This document shows positions 59,201 to 64,000 of a DNA stretch of 64,000 bases, in pieces. The position numbers and the translations under genes are program-made. The stretch is from Bolinopsis microptera (Eukaryota > Ctenophora > Tentaculata > Lobata > Bolinopsidae). The stretch spans positions 12,385,675 to 12,449,674 of the forward strand of contig NC_087076.1 in assembly GCF_026151205.1 (NCBI RefSeq), given 5' to 3'. Within the stretch, counting starts at the first letter, position 1, and each line of letters opens with the position of its first letter. The notes below the pieces were generated by a model. The model searched no databases and had not been told where the DNA came from. It worked only from the letters and a program-made list of their open reading frames with translations.

Positions 59201-60182
59201 GACCAGCTTTAAGATGCCTTAAATTGTTCTGCTGTTTGTCAAGAGTGAACCGTGAACATATTTGAAAGAGAGCCCTAAAAACAATTTAAGGCCCCTCACA
59301 AAATGGGTTAGAAAACCTCAAAATGGGTTATATATTAGAAATTAGAAGGTTTATTCACATGAAAAACTTTCTTTGGCATTCTTCTTTCATAATTTACATC
59401 TTTTAACTTCCATTCTTTCGCAAATCGCATTCCTGATCATTCAATAGACTCTTTGTAATGTCTATTTCTAGATTATAATTATAGTCAACTATTTTAACTA
59501 GTCGTCGGAGATGAGACCTAGACGGAGACCTATTTTATAAGTATTTCAGCCTCGTTCAAACATGTCGTATTACTATTAACTGTTTGCATTTGCATATATT
59601 CATTCGTTTATATTCATGTAATCATCTCAAATTTTGTGCTAAATTATCAGTCATTTATCGAATTAAAATTATTTATTTTGGTATAAATGGTTGCATAAAG
59701 TACGACGATTAAGACTTCAGATGAACTCCAGTTGTTTATCAAAGACTATTCAGCCATGCATAAAATACAAATTTATTTGAGCATATTATTCCAGTTATTT
59801 AATTGCAGTATGAAACAAGGAACGAGTTTAAATCCTGGCATCACATATAATTATAAAATGATACATAAAATGTAATACTCAAATTGTCAAAGTCCGTGCC
59901 TCGTTTATCACAAAACGCGCAAATAATCCTAATTTTAGGAATGAACTTGGCAATTAAATTACCGGACTCATAATTCATATGAGACATTATGTAAAATTTA
60001 GTGCCTTAAGAATTTGCACTTCCGATCAAACTTCTTCATTGTATAACATACATTGTCAAACTAAGTAAACTAAATTCAAGCAACATTTCAATTGGCATCT
60101 TCTTTTTCTATCACTAGCATACTCTGTTACACAGTGTGCACATCTTTAAATGTATCCCGTATCTAAATTTCCATTCATCTTA
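56270..60182. other. Non-coding stretch, no supported gene
   Basis: AT-rich sequence with only short open frames lacking splice context or domains. Small duplications occur near 56510-56550. I see nothing I would call a gene. Confidence 0.5.
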
Positions 60183-60533
60183 GGGGCCATATATTTAGGA
60201 CGTCCGCCAAAATCGCAGATTTTCAGACGATCTCCCTCCCCCTGTCCGGGTGTGTCCGAATTTTCAAAACCACCCCTCCCCCGGACGTCCGGATTTCCAG
60301 CAACTTTTAAGTGTACAAATAAAACCAACTCAAATTCATTGTTAACAAAATTCAAAGAGTTGAAATGAAATTCAAAAAGTTGAAATAAATGGACTTTTTC
60401 GTTAATTCTACCAAAATATCCGGACGTCCGGATTTTCAGAAACCCCCCCTCTCCTGCTCCCTCTATCAGGATTTGTCCGAAATTCCAAAACCAGCCCCTC
60501 CCTATTTGCCGGACGTCCTAAGTAGATGGCCCC
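60183..60533. mobile_element. 351-bp inverted-repeat element flanked by TTA
   Basis: Ends GGGGCCAT-TA-TTAGGACGTCC and complement, flanked by TTA (60180-60182, 60534-60536). Internal GGACGTCCGG palindromes recur. A 3-bp TTA duplication suggests a PIF/Harbinger MITE. No gene. Confidence 0.7.
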
Positions 60534-60924
60534 TTACCATTTACCATTAATGAGAAAGGTATGTAAGACTAAGAGGTGTAGGGTCTAGCATTGATGACCG
60601 CAAGTTGAAGTGTTACTCTAAGACTAAGAGTAAAACTTTATACTCAGAAGAAACAATTTGACAGTTTTTACACCTTTCTACAGCTCTAAATTATTCGGAG
60701 ATTACTCAATCGAAATGGGTTATTTTCGAATAAATGTGGCAGGTGTGTTTTTGTTCATATCTTTCTATTATGTAAGTCAATATCTGGTTAATTATAGTAG
60801 TAGTCGTTTAACATTTTGTAATTTGTAACAACTGCAGCCAGCTCTGTTATCATTTTATTTAACCTGATAAAACGTTCTTGTCACTGCTCGTTATGCAGCC
60901 TATTTCTCATCGGTAACAGTTCAC

Positions 60925-61239
60925 GGCAGTATCCAAGTAGCCCGACAGGTGTTCCCGAACAGGTGTTTTCGGACAGGGTTATGGTTATGGTTATGGTTAT
61001 GGTTATGGTTATGGTTATGGTTATGGTTATGGTTATGGTTATGGTTATGGTTATGGTTATGGTTATGGTTATGGTTATGGTTATGGTTATGGTTATGGTT
61101 ATGGTTATGGTTAGGGGTACGGATAAGGGTACGGATAAAGGTACGGTTAGATAGTGGTACGATAAGGGGCACGGTTAGGATTAACCTTAACCCTAACACA
61201 CCTGTTCGGGAACACCTGTCGGGCTACTTGGATACTGCC
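60925..61239. mobile_element. Foldback element with telomere-like core
   Basis: Inverted ends of ~42 bp starting GGCAGTATCCAAGTAGCCCG enclose a hexamer array. Both arms are essentially identical, so the element is recent. No clear target duplication. Confidence 0.75.
60975..61118. repeat. (TTATGG)n telomere-variant array
   Basis: About 24 perfect copies of TTATGG, one base from TTAGGG. It passes into degenerate GGTACGGATAAGG units and, before the right inverted end, AACCTTAACCCTAAC in opposite orientation. Confidence 0.95.
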
Positions 61240-62920
61240 CAATTTACATGGTTCCTTTATTCACCCAAAGGGACATTACTATTAGTGAACAACTTTTTGT
61301 TCCACCGTGAACAGTTTTGCTCCTTTTCAGCTTCATCGCTAGATGGTCATAGGTGAGCTCAATATTTCATTTTATAGTCCCGAAATTTAGTTTGACATTT
61401 ACTTTAGATATTTAACAATTAGGGTACTGATACTCGAAGATACAGTTCAGCACAGGAACGGACCTCAATTTTGAGTTTCCATTCGTTTTTTTACGGCCAA
61501 AAAGCTAGGTATATATTATAAGTGTAACCAACGTAGTCCATCCTTTCGAGCAGTATTAATCGGGTAGTAACAATTGTATTTCATAGATTTATAATGTTAT
61601 TAATGGTGCACCAACGACGCACCTTAAAGTTCAAATGTTTACTCAAAGATATTTTCACCGTGAAAACGGAGGTCGATTTTAAACACAATAGCATCCGTCA
61701 AATTAAGATTTTTAAAAGCTGGTAGGAGCGGTGGGTTATATTATGTTTGCAGAAAATTAAGTCACAATGTTGTTAATTTTTAAATGATCTGCAAAATTTC
61801 CAAAAAACTGAAAAACTCTCCTTTTAAAACCAGGCTCCATCCTATTGTTGGTGGCTTTTGCAGAGTATAACGACAAAAAGTCTACGGTCGGAACTGTGAA
61901 GCCGGAAAACCGATCACGGAGCTCCCTGTCCAGTGTCCCGGGTCCCTAGATTCAGTGCCTGGTGTTGAGAGCCGCCGCTGTATCCAATTGTTGCATCCTG
62001 TCTCTCCTCAATCCTGATCAGCTTATAAACTGCCAGTAACTCCACAGTGCCACCCTGATCCCGCGGCTGGTGCTGTGTGACACCAACAAATAGCCTCAAA
62101 AACTAATAAGATCACATGTAGGAGCAATCAGGGGAAGGTGTGTCGGGTAGACACCGGAATCCGGATGTGAGCTGAGATCAATGAGAAGGATAATGAGGGC
62201 TGGAGCCCTATTAGTGCTCAACACTTTCTATAACCCCTCCTGATATGTCTTTCAAAAACCCAGCTCCCTGATATGTCTTCAGCACACTGTTGTTCTTACT
62301 TTCTCACTGCTCTGTCGTGTTCAAACATACTTTCCAAAGTGCTGTTCTATAGAATAAGCATAACATTTTTGTTGTTGTTGATACGCTTAATGCAGTGCTG
62401 GTGTGTCCCCTGTACTGTATATATATATATATATATATACTATATAGTATACTGATTGATACCTGTTAATTAGTAGAACACGCAGGAACCTTGCTCCTCT
62501 TATTACATAATTATGCGAGGTATCAACTCCTAACTGAATTAGGATCTAGAAATATTGCAACTGAGCGTTCCAAGATGGGTCTACAGATTCGGGTGATAAC
62601 AAAGCGGTTTTGTCTGATCCAGTCCGTGCAACAATGTGACAGACTGTACTACGGTCAACAGAATACGTGCAAACTGTGCGGCAATGATACACCAGGATCG
62701 TTATTGTAAGGAATCGTTACTTTGACATTCAACTTCCCTTATTCGTCGCCCGTTTCTTGGACTTGCAGACTCTCTGTCTGATTAGCTGTGAGATAAGATG
62801 ATTACTTTTAATGCAATATTATGCAGATTAGTTAGCTGTTGAACATTTCCATGAAGGCAAAAGGGGCTTAATGAGTCGATTATTTTAACAAAGTATGCCA
62901 ACCCCTCACCCGGGTCTTGA
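61240..62920. other. Mostly non-coding; one possible exon
   Basis: Besides the candidate exon at 61864-61949 I see no supportable gene. The plus-strand frame at 62491-62709 has a C-x2-C pair near its end but no splice or start support. A (TA)n run is at 62418-62440. Confidence 0.4.
61864..61949 (+). CDS. Candidate terminal exon, unknown gene
   Basis: Follows TGGCTTTTGCAG and encodes 28 residues rich in Lys and Ser (YNDKKSTVGTVKPENRSRSS...) before TAG at 61947. It would enter in phase 1. No upstream exon of matching phase was found, so this is tentative. The minus strand is also open here. Confidence 0.3.
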
Positions 62921-62924
62921 AACT

Positions 62925-64000
62925 CCAGGGTAACAATATCTCCAGAGTAACAATATCTCCAGGGTAACAATATCTCCAGGGTAACAATAACTCCAGGGTA
63001 ACAATATCTTCAGGAACAATATCAGGGTAACAATATCTCCAGGGTAACAATATCTCCAGGGTAACAATATCTCCAGGGTAACAATATCTCCAGGGTAACA
63101 ATATCTCCAGGGTAACAATATCTCCAGGGTAACAATATCTCCAGGGTAACAATATCTCCAGGGTAACAATATCTCCAGGGTAACAATATCTCCAGGGTAA
63201 CAATATCTCCAGGGTAACAATATCTCCAGGGTAACAATATCTCCAGGGTAACAATATCTCCAGGGTAACAATATCTCCAGGGTAACAATATCTCCAGGGT
63301 AACAATATCTCCAGGGTAACAATATCTCCAGGGTAACAATATCTCCAGGGTAACAATATCTCCAGGGTAACAATATCTCCAGGGTAACAATATCTCCAGG
63401 GTAACAATATCTCCAGGGTAACAATATCTCCAGGGTAACAATATCTCCAGGGTAACAATATCTCCAGGGTAACAATATCTCCAGGGTAACAATATCTCCA
63501 GGGTAACAATATCTCCAGGGTAACAATTTCTCCAGGGTAACAATAACTCCAGGGTAACAATATCTCCAGGGTAACAATATCTCCAGGGTAACAATATCTC
63601 CAGGGTAACAATATCTCCAGGGTAACAATATCTTCAGGGTAACAATATCTCCAGGGTAACAATTTCTCCAGGGTAACAATAACTCCAGGGTAACAATATC
63701 TCCAGGGTAACAATATCTCCAGGGTAACAATATCTCCAGGGTAACAATATCTCCAGGGTAACAATATCTCCAGGGTAACAATATCTCCAGGGTAACAATA
63801 TCTCCAGGGTAACAATATCTCCAGGGTAACAATATCTCCAGGGTAACAATAACTCCAGGGTAACAATATCTCCAGGGTAACAATATCTCCAGGGTAACAA
63901 TATCTCCAGGGTAACAATATCTCCAGGGTAACAATATCTCCAGGGTAACAATATCTTCAGGGTAACAATATCTCCAGGGTAACAATATCTCCAGGGTAAC
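62925..64000. repeat. 17-bp minisatellite running off the window
   Basis: More than 60 copies of GGTAACAATATCTCCAG, very uniform; variants (TAACTCC, TTTCTCC, TCTTCAGG) recur at spaced intervals. The unit joins CTCCAG to GGTAAC, so it has both an AG and a GTAAC splice-like core. The real length is unknown because the window ends inside it. Confidence 0.95.

Noticed and set aside
60921-61356. His-Asn, Trp-Leu and Met-Val repeat frames
   Set aside because: Translations of the TTATGG hexamer array.
62880-63985. Several long repeat-peptide frames on the minus strand
   Set aside because: They come from the 17-bp minisatellite, whose unit lacks stops in these frames. Three overlapping frames cannot all be real.

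Overview
The window is eukaryotic nuclear DNA, most likely from a non-vertebrate animal. Genes are split by GT-AG introns with consistent phases, coding density is low, TATA boxes are visible, telomere-like CCCTAA/TTAGGG tracts occur internally, and there are many animal-type transposons (mariner, hAT-like, Helitron, a non-LTR retroelement with RNase H). A secreted lectin with a fucolectin-like and a Sushi-like module and an EF-hand gene spread over 18 kb also fit an animal. I cannot name the phylum from sequence alone.

Layout. 1-9.5 kb is mostly non-coding. It holds one exon of an unidentified minus-strand gene (4491-4618) flanked on both sides by minisatellites, a small Helitron (7.27 kb) and a truncated retroelement tail (8.6 kb). 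9.67-11.70 kb is a secreted lectin-like gene whose first exon is broken by a 958-bp transposon with a perfect 8-bp target duplication. 11.9-20 kb is a repeat block: two copies of a dispersed family with telomere-like tracts around a minus-strand non-LTR retroelement (13.06-17.5 kb). A terminal-inverted-repeat element lies at 21.1-21.96 kb. A giant near-perfect palindrome (22,091-33,035) follows. Each arm carries the same 462-codon reading frame, split in both by one in-frame TAA in the context TAA-CTA-G. A 1.19-kb hAT-like element sits in the right arm only.

36.7-54.6 kb is one minus-strand gene that I assembled as 15 phase-compatible exons, encoding a ~680-residue EF-hand protein. Two plus-strand genes are nested in its introns: a zinc-dependent alcohol dehydrogenase of the cinnamyl-alcohol-dehydrogenase type (40.0-42.4 kb) and a two-exon gene for a small cysteine-containing secreted protein (50.0-51.1 kb). 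A degenerate mariner (46.95-48.51 kb) and a second Helitron copy (38.8-39.2 kb) also lie in its introns. 55-64 kb holds simple repeats, two inverted-repeat elements and a 17-bp minisatellite that runs off the end.

The most striking pattern is that minisatellites lie at exon edges. At seven boundaries in three genes the repeat unit contains the splice junction itself: the 3' splice site plus the first bases of the exon, or the 5' splice site with or without the last bases of the exon. Copy number runs from 3 to roughly a hundred. The dehydrogenase intron 1 array also runs right up to its 3' splice site.
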